From assembly GCF_042100115.1 (NCBI RefSeq), contig NC_091272.1, positions 5,394,001 through 5,458,000 on the forward strand: a stretch of DNA of 64,000 bases, written 5' to 3'. Of the stretch, positions 54,293 through 64,000 are shown in pieces; positions within the stretch are counted from its first letter, which is position 1, and the number at the start of each line of letters is the position of its first letter. Position numbers and translations under genes: made by a program. The notes below the pieces were generated by a model. That model was given only the letters and a program-made list of their open reading frames with translations, ran no database searches and had not been told where the DNA came from. Source of the stretch: Alternaria dauci. Its lineage: Eukaryota; Ascomycota; Dothideomycetes; Pleosporales; Pleosporaceae.

Positions 54293-56790
54293 TTAGGCCA
54301 TGTCTGTACCGCTGCGCTTGTTCTTCTTGCGCGCCCACACATCATCAAGCCACTCGTGGGGCCCCTCTACGTTGATGGGACCAGGGCACAATGGGAGCCT
54401 CTGTCGGTGTTTCTTCTCATACTCGCGAATCGCCAAGTGGCACTCGACCTCTTGCGCCATGCGCTTAAGCAGCTTCTTTGCTTGTTCATGATACTCAGGG
54501 AGGACACCAAGAGTCTCTTCAACCATCGGTTTAGCCTCATCTGCCGACCCTTGGGCGAGGCTGAAGAAAAGTTGACGCTTGTAAAACTCCATGGATGTGT
54601 CCTGGGGAGGTGCCAGGCCACCGAGCTCGCGTATGAGAATGAGTGGAGTCTCTGTGTAGATCCATGATCGTGCACCGTGAAGCGAAGTGTGGTGTAGTAA
54701 CTGTACGTCTAGGATGTGGACCTTGGTCGCACCCACGTGGGCGGCGTTGAACAGCTCCTGTCTTAGGCCATTGGCGTCTAGACTGGAGTTGAAAACAGGG
54801 TCCTCGGAGTCAAGCTTGGCACCCTGAGTCTCAGCCTTGTTGATACGAAGACGAGCGAAGAGTGTGTGGACTTGTCCGGGGAACAAATGGGGGATCGCCT
54901 CTTCTCCGTATATTTTCAGGACCTCACAGCCTGACTTGGGCCGAATGTCAACGTGCAAGTCAGTCAGCTCGCCGACGGGCTTCTCAGACCGAGCGTTCTT
55001 CAAGATGCGCTTGATGCGACCAGAGGTGGATTGGTACTTGCACCAGTTGCTGGCGAACACATTCTTGCAGCAATCTTCGAGGCAGATGGTGTCTTGAAAC
55101 TCAGGCTCCCGACGATAGGGAATAAGCGCAGGATTGATGCGATGAAGGTAAAGGCCTGGAAACGTCTTCGACACGTCGTGCAGAACATGGGCTGCAGGAG
55201 ACAGCACGACGATGTGAGTACGACCAGCCTTCAGGTGTTTGCCTTGCATAGATTTAGCTATGGCAAGGACGACATCGGTCATGGAGGGGTTGGGACGAGG
55301 CGGGTCCCAGAGCTGCGAACCCGACTGTGCGATCCCAGACGTCACCTCCTGGAGCACCTCTTCGACATCGGCACACACGGACTGGAGTGGGAACAGCACT
55401 TCTGGCCTGTTTCCGGTGACGTCACGGTGGGTGCAGTGCGTGGTGTATAGAGCCAGGCGATCTCCGCGGCCAAGATGATGCTATAAAAAGTAAGCAGATG
55501 GCTTTTGAGGACTCTGAAACCAGTGGCTCACCAAGGCTCCATTGACGGCGTCCAATGACCTCTCAAGGCAAGCTGCGGTGACATAGTACCTGTGGCCAAC
55601 ATCAGCTGGCGTCATCTGCTTCATCGCGCGAGCACCTACCCGTTGTCTATCACGAAGATCACATCAATCCCGGTATCAGGCAGAGGCTTTCTGTTGTAGA
55701 GGACGCCTTCAATATCAATAGCGACGCTGAGCTCTTGGACCTCCTCGGTAACAAGCTTTTCCTCGGGGAACACTCTGATCACTGCCCGGAGTGTAGTCGG
55801 CAATAGTGAGGACGAGCTTGACAACTGCGCGTCCGACCCCTCATGATCAAAGTCTGTCGGGGATGGAAGACGCTTGGCAATGAGGCCCATGATGGAGCTA
55901 AACTTCTCTCCACTGAATGAGTTTAGTTGCTGATGGACAAAATAGTTGGGATCCACGCACTTGCGGGCATTTCGTAGCAAGTAGGCCTCGACGGCTTCGT
56001 CGCCCGGATGCTCCACGGCTGAGCCTTCATCGGCCTCAACAGGAGCTGCAAGCGATGCAGTGCCAGTTGGCGAGATTGAATCCGGTGTATCACCAGCACC
56101 AGCGCTTATATCTCCGGTGTTCTGGCGACGCAGGAGGGGCAGACCGCTTGTGAAAAGCCGCAACTTGGACATACGCCGCTTCGGGGGTTCACCTTGAGTC
56201 TCGGGATTGGCGTCCACCTTCTTGAGAGCCTGTTGTGCGCTCATGTGTTCAGTGGCAGTAGCGAAGTCACCAGGATTGAATGTGTGCGTAACCTCACTCG
56301 GCGGCATATCCATCAAGGGCCAAAGGGTAAATTCAATGGTTTGCAAGGAACGTACCGGGCCGCCGTTTCCAGGCTCTTCATGACTGTTGTTGCGCAGAGA
56401 CGCCATTGGATCTCCAAGGCTTGAGCCTGAGGCTGACGAGCGGCTGTTTCTGTTCTTGCGTATTGTCAGAGGATGGTCGTTCGGGGTGCGACTGACGGGC
56501 AGAGGTGTTACACTCCACGACCACGGTGCCTTCAGTGGATGTACCCACTCAAAGACGGACGAATCGAAGCTGTAGTCGGGTGGCAACTCCCAAATATCGC
56601 TTTTGATCTCGTCGATGATATCGTCTAGCGGTCCGAACACGTACGGGTCGTCGCTGTAGGTAGGGGTTGACTTACGAAATATTCGCCGTCGAAAAGTGGC
56701 TTTGCGCGGCTTCTTCAGGATGGTGAGTGGGGGTGGGCAGAGAGGTGCGCGATCCAAGAAGATCCCGCCAGTTGTTGTTGTTGTTATCAT
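54293..56790 (-). CDS. vWFA-like protein with degenerate metal site
   Basis: Exons 55640-56790, 55532-55589 and 54293-55480 give 798 residues. A basic Pro-rich N-tail and Ser-rich linker (NRNSRSSASGSSLGDPM) lead to a beta-rich region (TLRAVIRVFPEEKLVTEEVQ; ELSVAIDIEGVLYNRKPLPD) that precedes a vWFA-like fold: GIDVIFVIDNGYYVTAACLE, SLDAVNGALHHLGRGDRLAL, TDVVLAIAKSMQGKHLKAG, THIVVLSPAAHVLHDVSKTF. The metal-binding DxSxS is replaced by DNGYY, so divalent-metal ligand binding is probably lost. A C-terminal helical domain (EFYKRQLFFSLAQGSADEAK; LKRMAQEVECHLAIREYEKK) ends at RSGTDMA. No RING. The 58-nt middle exon is confirmed by exact phase. Function unknown; start at the ATG at 56790. Confidence 0.85.
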
Positions 56791-57190
56791 GGTGAAGCCG
56801 CAAGAAATGGCAACAAACGGAGGCTTAGTCACCGCAGCGCGCTCACGTTCACCTCGAGTTCTCTCCAGAGCGTGTGGTCTCTCGATCAAGAGTGACGTCA
56901 GATGGCAAACGGAATGAAGATGAATAAGAAGAGTAGCCAATGCTCAAGCCGAGATATGCGTTTGAGGCGTGGGCATGGTGGTGAGAGTCGATTAAAACAA
57001 GCATTCCAGAACGAGAAGCGCTGTGATGACCTGGAAGGTGCGGATGGGTATGTCAACAAACCTGCGGCGCTCCTCCCCTAGAGATCACGCTGTCGCACTT
57101 CACTTCAAACTGCATCTCCGAAGACAGTTCTGTGCTCATGCGTTCATAAGTAAATCGATACCATATAGGTCTTGCGCCTTAGACCGACAA
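56791..57190. other. Intergenic
   Basis: 400 bases between the vWFA-like start and the 3' end of the E2-variant gene. Nothing recognised. Confidence 0.5.
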
Positions 57191-58298
57191 TTACGCCTCA
57201 CCCATCTGTGCGGCAGCTATTTCCATGTGCTTCTTCATGTTCTCATGCATCTCGTCGTCTGCTTCGCGAAAGCGAATCTATCGCAAAAGTAAGCACTGGC
57301 TCGGTCGGCTGTTACTGCAACTTACAATGTCTTCCCCAGCGCCAGTGCCAAATAGGACTGGTTCGGATATACTAGCCTTGACTGCTTTTCTTACGCGCTC
57401 TTCCCAGACTCCCTCCCAATTCCACTCTCCTGGTCGCCGGTTGCGTCCAAGTGCAGATGCACTTTCTGAATTCTCCGACGTGGCAGGCTCGGGGCTTGGA
57501 GATGCTGGAGTTGACTGCTGAGACTGCAATACTGGAGCCCGGTGCGCCCGCCACGCGTGGTAGGCGCCTGGGTTCGCAGCTGCCTCCAACGGGAGCGAGT
57601 CCAGTATTGATTCCTCACTAAAGGTCGAGCGGATGTACTCTAGCATGCGTACAATGGAGTATTCGGCAGTAGGCTGGCAACCACCGAGGACGCCAGAGGT
57701 GATATTGGAGTCGGAATGCACGGCAAGTGCATTTGAGGATGCACTGACATCACGAGAGTTTGGTACAGACCTTCGAGCTCTGCCGAACCAGTGCGGGAAG
57801 CCGTGCCGCAAGCTGAACCCTCCAGGTGGTAGCCGCTCTTCATCCGTTGCACTTACGGTGTCCGTGTCGGCGGACCCGGTCGTGTAAGTGTACGTGGTCA
57901 GTGGCGTGAGCAGCGGGTGAAAGACATCGGTAGAAAAGGTCACGAGCGGTGGGATGGCAGGATAGCTGGGTGGGAAGGATATTTGGAAGCGTAAGACTGC
58001 GGGCGCATATGGTCCTGTCCAACGTGAATAATGCCGGTCTGCTATGGCAGGGAACGCAAGACAATGGCCCAGTCGTATGAAACAGCCTACCTTTTCGCAC
58101 GAATATGACACCAAACCACAGTGACGGGTCGCCAGGCGTGATACTCAAGAAAATGCCATCAAGCTGTGCATAGCGCAGACGGGAGCTGTGCAGAATTAGG
58201 GATCGTCGTCGCCAAGTCGTGTGCCTCACTCACAACTCGACGAGCAGATGCTGCTTCCGAAAAGACGGGAGAGCCGACGCAGAGACGGACAACGGCAT
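57191..58298 (-). CDS. Ubiquitin E2-variant, AKTIP/FTS-like
   Basis: Exons 58234-58298, 58091-58185, 57326-58014 and 57191-57277 give 311 residues. The UBC fold starts at once: SFRKQHLLVEFSRLRYAQLD, GIFLSITPGDPSLWFGVIFV, GPYAPAVLRFQISFPPSYPA, IPPLVTFSTDVFHPLLTPLT. At the position of the E2 active cysteine (after the HPN-like motif) there is Thr/Tyr-rich sequence, not HPNI..C, so it is a non-catalytic variant. After a long insert come SIVRMLEYIRSTFSEESI, a Ser/Pro linker and a C-terminal helix (IRFREADDEMHENMKKHMEI). Known: AKTIP/FTS, with Hook and FHIP, links early endosomes to dynein, and Aspergillus has an equivalent complex. Assignment rests on the UBC wording YAQLDGIF and WFGVIFVRKG; moderately sure. 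Confidence 0.8.
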
Positions 58299-61200
58299 CT
58301 GGTGAGTTACAATGCTGGTTGTTGGTCGTTCGGCTTCTTACCAGCACGGCGCCTGCAATGAAGAGAGATCCGAGGAGCGTTTGACGCTAGCGCTAGCCGA
58401 TCTGCGCCCTCGCCTGCTTTGGTCTAACGCGCTCTCCCACCTACCATTCGGAGAGCGTGCAACACCACCAACATGGCCGCCAGGTCGCGAATGGAGATGC
58501 GCGCAAGGTAGCATCGTACCGACTATACGCTACCCGCCCAAGTGACAGTCTGAAAGCGGGTATTATCTGGTCGGATTTGATTAGTCACTGGATGCGACAT
58601 CCGCGGCGAGCCAATCCCACGCATCACCAATGGTTATTTTCGCTGTAACACTGCGTGCATCCTTCGCAACCGCCTGTGCCGGATTGCCGCTCAACCCTCG
58701 TCGCCCACTCACGTCAGGCCCTGCTCGGGATGTTGTCTGCGGCACTGGGGCAGGGCTCCGACTGTGTTGTTGAGACCGATCAGGTGTGTGCCGGCACGCT
58801 CGCAACGGTCCGGCTGAACGCACACCACCGGACTCACGTCAGAATGCAATAGAGGACGCATGACCGCGTGCGCCATTCGCAACCGACGAGTCAGAGCGGA
58901 ACTGGCTCACACACCTCTACAGCGCTGCTAAACGTCTGTGTCCGGGACATGGTGTTAGTGATCCCGTTCTGCGACTGCCGAGACATGCCATCCTCAGGCA
59001 TCAGGATAATGAGCCTCTGCCGTCCTATGCTTATTTCGAGACGCTGTGCCGCACCTGTGATGATTGATGACCACGTCGTACAGCCCGTGGGTGGAAATGC
59101 GCTGGCTCCAGTCAGCGCTTCATGGGCAGCCTTACGCGACGACGGCGTTACATGTCTTTGCGACCGAAAGGCAGACGAAGCCGTGTACGTAGAGTCGCCG
59201 CCGGATCGAGCACCAAGCTGCTGTAAAATGATCGGGCAGCGTCAATCCCGATCGACCCACGCCACCGGTGTCGAGGCTGGCTTTTCATTTTTGTACACTC
59301 GAGCCGACCAAGCGCGTGAACACCCCAATCCTCCGAAATCTCACCTACCCACGCCCTCGTCTGGCCTCTGCTGTCATCTTCGTCACGGCACTATGAGTTA
59401 TGCTACTGCCTAAGAGCAAAAGAAGCATGGTGTCACTTTCGGAGGATTCCCTCAGAGCAATAAGAGGGCCAGGGGGCGTAATCCCAAAGCCGCTAAGAAA
59501 GGCGGTGGCTGTCTCAGACGCTCCCATCTTCCTACGAACCCTGTCCTCGCGTGGAAATCTGCAGGCCAGCCCTACATATCCACACCGCCATGACCGCTTA
59601 GGCCAGGTTGCGTCGAAACAGCCGTTGTGCCTTGACATCTTTTCCACCAGCGAGCAGAGATCGCTCGAATACCGCGACAGCTCACTTACAACACACGACG
59701 GACGCTTATCCGGGCCCACCGGAAGCCAAAATTGCTGGCAATGGCTAGCCAAGCGGTCTGAACTGGGCAGCAGTACAGATGCTACGTCGCCGCAGATGTG
59801 CGCAAAGCATGGTCAGCTGATGGAATTCCTAGGGTTATGATGCCTTGATGACTGAGAAGAATGCAATCACGATGTGTGACTGGCAATGACAGATGCAAGC
59901 ACCAAGCCACGTCCTGCGACCCGGTTGGGCCCAATGCGCAGTTGTGGGAAGCTTCGAAACCACGCTGACCGGACAGGGGTGCAGCGAGATGATACCTGGG
60001 GCAGCAAATGAAATCGCCGCACGCCTTAGTGTGATCTGAGGGACACGAAACGCGCTGTGTCGTCGTCGTCGTCGTCCTCGGCCACTCAAGCGATACGACT
60101 CGTGCCTTGTGGCGCTGACGACAACCCGGATCGTCATGTATTGCAACAAAGCGACGTCCGTCTAATGCAGACGGCCGCGTGACCGGCTGCTGTGCAGTTG
60201 CCCAATGGCATACGGTACACCGCTATTTTTTGGGGGGGTTTGTCGGGGCAATCAAGGTATGATGCCATGACAGATGCTGCTCATCATCAGTGATGGCGAG
60301 GGCCACGGCAAGGGCCCCATCATCGTGGTCCGAGCTGCTTCTCGAAATTCTGCGGCGAATCTTCTGACTCGCCTCTGTCAAAAGTCTGACCGCGCCGAGG
60401 TGTTCTGGTGCCCCTGAACTGGGCGCTGCGAAAATTAGCATCGCCTTGTGTTCTACACCATGGCCGGGACGGCGTCCTATTTGTCGGCGGGGCACCGGCC
60501 TCTGGCCCGCTCTGTCCGTTTAGGAATGAGGACACGGCCAGCTACGGCCGGCATGTCGTTCACAGAGCGACAGGGTCTCCCCTGCTGGGGCTCGAATCAG
60601 GGCGCTAGTGCCTGTGAATGTCGGTAGAAGCATGCGGGCTCCTAGCGCCGAGGATTTGGGTCCCGGGGAGTCGGGTTGCTCTGTTGATCCTGTTCCTCTT
60701 ACGAGCCACGTCCAACGCTCTTGCAACTCTCCCTGGTCCGCCTTACTCGGTTCCTTCTAGCTCGTCCAATGTCGTGGATTCCGCCCAACCCGGACCGGTT
60801 TGTTCGATGAGCAGAAAGCTTCCCCAGCCCAGCCCTGGCCCACTCTCAGGGGTTTGCATTCGCTTTCGCATGCTCACACAGAGCCCGTCCGGTGACCTGG
60901 AGTCACAAAAAAACAGAGCTAGGTACAGCTCGGCTGCCAGCACTGCACATTCCGGTCGCTTATCGACAGACGGTGGGCTGTTTCGTAGCAACGATGGCAT
61001 CACGGATCCGCTACTCATTTTACATTTGCTGGTCCCTCCGCTGTCCCTATCCGCCCACACTACGTATCCATACCCACTGGCATCACCGCTTCTTCTCCGT
61101 TTCTTCCCCGCCGCCACAATCCTTGCTCGTCCCAGCGGTCTATCCGTTTTCAGGACGCCACTTAAATCTTGCTGCTCCTTATATACCTTGTGACGCTCGC

Positions 61201-61398
61201 GTCCTTTGCAAACTGACTCTGCCCTCTGAGCCCTGGAGGTACTAATCTGTCGCAAACTCGCACATGTCTTACATGTCACAATTGACTCACACTCTACTTG
61301 ACATTTACCACCTTCAGTCATAGTGTTTGACCTTCCTCTTCGACCACCTGCTCATCCATCGACCTTTGACCTTCACATTCGACCTCCATACTACCAAC
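58299..61398. other. 3.1-kb gene-poor divergent region
   Basis: Lies between two divergent ATGs (E2-variant and MFS). GC-rich, with many short open frames but no start-splice-domain combination I can support. It includes a gtc microsatellite at about 60058-60075, a poly-G run near 60230 and the MFS core promoter. It may hide a non-coding RNA or a large regulatory region. Confidence 0.4.
61180..61186 (+). promoter_or_regulatory. TATA-like box
   Basis: tatatac, 213 bases before the MFS ATG, followed by a CT-rich leader in which ttcgacc/tttgacc is repeated four times between 61327 and 61390. Confidence 0.4.
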
Positions 61399-63277
61399 AT
61401 GGCTCGGTATGGCGTGGCAACTGCCGCGGGCAGCGAGCGAACACCATTCCCAACTCGACAGATGGCCGTACTTGGTGAGCATCACACGGTTGATCGGTCG
61501 TAGCCGTTGCTAATGACCTCAGCGTTATGCCGGATATGCGAGCCAATTGCTTTCATGTCGATATTTCCATACGCCTACTTCATGGTCGAATCCTTCATGA
61601 CCGGACAGAGCACCGCCCAGATCTCCATGTACACGGGCATGGTGACCTCTTCGTTCGCATTCATGGAATGCATCAGTGGCATTTTTTGGGGCCGGCTAAG
61701 TGACCGGGTCGGACGGAAGAAGGTGCTCCTGGGAGGTCTGTTTGGTACGGGGCTGAGCATGTTGCTGTTCGGCTTCTCTCAGAGCCTACCAATGGCATTG
61801 ATTGCGCGGGCTCTCGGGGGTTTGCTCAACGGGTGAGGTCATAGTCTGGTCTAGCGTACGAGCCTCGCTAACCTTATATGCAGGAACATCGGCGTTCTCC
61901 AGACCACCGTCGCTGAGCTTGTCACGGACGAGCGACATCAGCGTGAGTTTTGCCATAACTCTAATTTCACGCCGCGCGAGACTGACTTTTGATAGCGCGC
62001 GCTTATTCCATTATGCCCTTTGTTTGGTGCCTAGGGTAAGAAATTACCGAACCCGTCCCGAATTGTCCACGCTGACCGCTTTTTGTAGCACCATCATCGG
62101 CGGAGCGCTTGGCGGCTTGCTCGCTCGTCCCGCCAACGTAATGCCGTTTTTCCAGGACACCATCTTTGACACATACCCGTTTCTTCTTCCGAACCTGGTC
62201 TGCACCGGATTCGTTGTTCTTGGCCTTACCGTCGGCATCCTCTTTCTGGAAGAAACGCACGAGGATCGCAAGTACGACCAGGATAGGGGACGCGAAGCGG
62301 GGCAATGGCTACTGCGTAAGCTTTGGAAGCGCGAAGCAGAGCCAACATTTGACGACAAGGATGCTTCGCTTGACGAGATGCGATCGATGCTGAGCGACCA
62401 TGACCACGACGTGCAGGCCTACCGCAGCACCGACAGCTCGCCTACCCTGTGCAGCACGCGGACTTCCATTTCAGAGGTGCCCGAGTTCGAGTTGGACAAG
62501 CAGCTTGCGCCTGCGCCAACGTTCCGACAAGCATTCACCAAGCAAGTGATTCTGAATGTGGTGTGCTATGGCATCCTCGCTTTCCACACCATCTCTCTCG
62601 AGCAACTCCTGCCAATTCTCATGTCCAAGGATGTTCCAACCAAGGGTTCCCAGCACCTCCCATTCCGCTTTGAGGGTGGCTTCGGATGGTCGACTCAAAC
62701 CACCGGAGCGTTCCTCGCCGCGCAAGGTTTCCTGCAGATGTTCGCCCAGGTCATCCTCTTCCCGTGGGTCAGCAAGAAACTCGGCAGTCTCCGTACGTTC
62801 TGGATTACTCTAGCGTGCTACCCGGTTCTCTACCTCCTCGCTCCTTATCTGGCTGTCCTGCCCGAGAGCCTGCGCATTCCCGGACTCGCACTTTTGCTTA
62901 TCGCCAAGGTTACCTTCCAGTCGCTCTCCTACCCATCCCTGGCCATTATTCTCGCAAACTCCTCCCCGTCCAAGAGGGTCCTTGGCACGCTCAATGGAGT
63001 TGCAATGTCTTCTGCTAGCATCTCCCGCGGCTTCGGTCCTACCGTATCGGGCGTCGTAGACAGCTTGGGCACCTCGCTCCACATGTCTGGCCTGGCATGG
63101 TGGACGATTGCTGCTGTTGCCCTCCTTGGCTGGCTCCCTGGATTCGCGCTCCAAGAGAGCAAGCGATCGGCTTTCATTGCACCAGAAGACGAAGAGGCCC
63201 TCATCGACTCTGACTCTGATGCAGAGTCAGTCATCACTCTCACTCCGGACGAAGTCGAAATCGTCCTCTCAAAATAG
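61399..63277 (+). CDS. MFS transporter, DHA1/ZIFL-like
   Basis: Exons 61399-61474, 61523-61832, 61884-61942, 61996-62035 and 62089-63277 give 557 residues. The join gives LCRICEPIAFMSIFPYAYFM, ISGIFWGRLSDRVGRKKVLL (motif A), LIARALGGLLNGNIGVLQTT, TDERHQPRAYSIMPFVWCLG and TIIGGALGGLLARPA, the standard order of this transporter group. A hydrophilic central loop (about residues 245-310, Ser/Asp-rich) separates the halves; the second half has YGILAFHTISLEQLLPILMS and SPSKRVLGTLNGVAMSSASI, which also fits. Twelve spans. The exon of 40 nt (61996-62035) is small but phase-exact. Known relatives: tetracycline-resistance-like and zinc-induced-facilitator-like exporters of drugs, organic acids or metal chelates. 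Substrate unknown. Confidence 0.9.
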
Positions 63278-64000
63278 ATTCACGCAACCACGACCCCCAA
63301 AAAACAGTAACGACGCATCTCAATTCCATGGGACTCGGCACAGGCCACCTGTGTGGCGTTGACGCGCTGGCAGCGACCTTTCCTTTCACAACATAATTTC
63401 GGCTTATAGAGACTCTTTTTATTATTTTTTCCGCGGGATGAGACGGTTTCCATCTCCCGCCGGCGCATCATTATGGGTGCGACTTAGCGACATTGTTTTA
63501 CGGGGCGGCATATCTTTTGGGAAACAAGATCTTTTGGTCAATATTTATTAGAAAGGGAAAGCTCGATTGTATCGGAGACCAGCAATGGTCGTCTAACGAG
63601 CCGGCGTTTGTTCAAGACAGAATACCCCAGTAGTTATTAGTTTCCTTTGCTACACTGTATTGTTAGATTTAGCGTGCTCGAGCACCACCAATTCATGACT
63701 TGGATGATTTCTCATACACACACAGTCGCACGAGAGAGTTTGTTTTTGCCCATGTGCGTCGTGAGCAGTGCATTAGCAGAATTTGAGTCAGCAGCAGGAC
63801 GACCCCAGCGGTGAGATTGATGCTGCCGGGCCCGAAGGATAGAGAGGGCATTATCCGGATTGCCCGCAAAACAGGTGTAGTGGTATGCATTGCCGATGTG
63901 GTCCCTTGTCATGTTACGGATGCTTCCTTTTTCCTTCTACACGTGCCTGGATCGGTGTGCTTCATGCACGTGGTGGAGCAACGGGCATCGCGAGTCAGTG
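63278..64000. other. Right-end gene-free stretch
   Basis: About 720 bases after the MFS stop. No open frame with support; probably 3' sequence and intergenic. Confidence 0.5.

Noticed and set aside
60743..61321. 192-codon minus-strand open frame
   Set aside because: It is antisense to the CT-rich promoter and leader of the MFS gene; the composition simply reflects that pyrimidine bias.
1..64000. CRISPR array, bacterial operon or prophage
   Set aside because: No regularly spaced repeats, and the split genes and families are eukaryotic.

Overview
The window is 64 kb of a filamentous ascomycete nuclear genome. Genes are split by short introns (mostly 43-77 nt) with GTAAGT/GTATGT-type donors and CTRAC-like branch points. 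The gene families (Zn2Cys6 regulator, fungal rhodopsin-domain protein, PTH11-era membrane proteins, sugar and anion MFS permeases, Bud22, Mtg2, Mam3) are fungal. I infer Dothideomycetes, probably Pleosporales, from gene content and small-secreted-protein style; no rRNA or marker gene proves it. About 28 protein genes, one broken gene, one spliceosomal U6 snRNA gene and one partial U6 copy can be supported. All exon joins given here were worked out by hand from splice signals and kept in frame.

1-8.4 kb (accessory-looking): the 5' end of a secreted GMC-type FAD oxidoreductase runs off the left edge; then a fungal rhodopsin-domain membrane protein, a four-span membrane protein, a WW-like protein with a repeated acidic tail, a leucine-rich/F-box-like gene broken by stop codons, and a small secreted cysteine-rich protein with two copies of a C-x6-C..C-x4-W-x5-C module. 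8.4-14 kb: the ribosome-biogenesis gene BUD22 followed by three consecutive minus-strand genes for low-complexity, lineage-specific-looking proteins.

14.3-25.1 kb (candidate carbohydrate catabolism block): an ACS-family permease and an SDR polyol/ketose-type dehydrogenase share one divergent promoter; downstream are a Zn2Cys6 regulator and a class II ketose-bisphosphate aldolase. CGG-N5-CCG motifs occur in the permease/SDR promoter and twice, as a tandem duplication, before the aldolase. A hexose/lactose-type MFS transporter lies beyond a 1.3 kb gene-free stretch with hairpins.

26.2-31.3 kb: a divergent gene pair encodes a complete two-subunit biotin-dependent acyl-CoA carboxylase (carboxyltransferase on minus, biotin carboxylase plus biotin carrier on plus), tail-to-tail with an Ohr/OsmC peroxidase. 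32-42 kb: conserved housekeeping-type genes: Mam3-like CNNM/CBS protein, mitochondrial branched-chain ketoacid dehydrogenase E1-beta, a VIT/vWFA protein and a multi-span membrane protein. 42.1-44.2 kb: a divergent NADAR (YbiA-like) protein flanked by diverged, C-to-T-biased repeat copies, and a U6 snRNA gene facing an inverted, 5'-truncated copy of itself. 45-63.3 kb: Mtg2 GTPase, an SDR, a large mucin-like single-span surface protein, a vWFA-like protein with a degenerate metal site, a ubiquitin E2-variant resembling AKTIP/FTS, and a further MFS transporter, with large gene-poor stretches at 52.4-54.3 and 58.3-61.4 kb.
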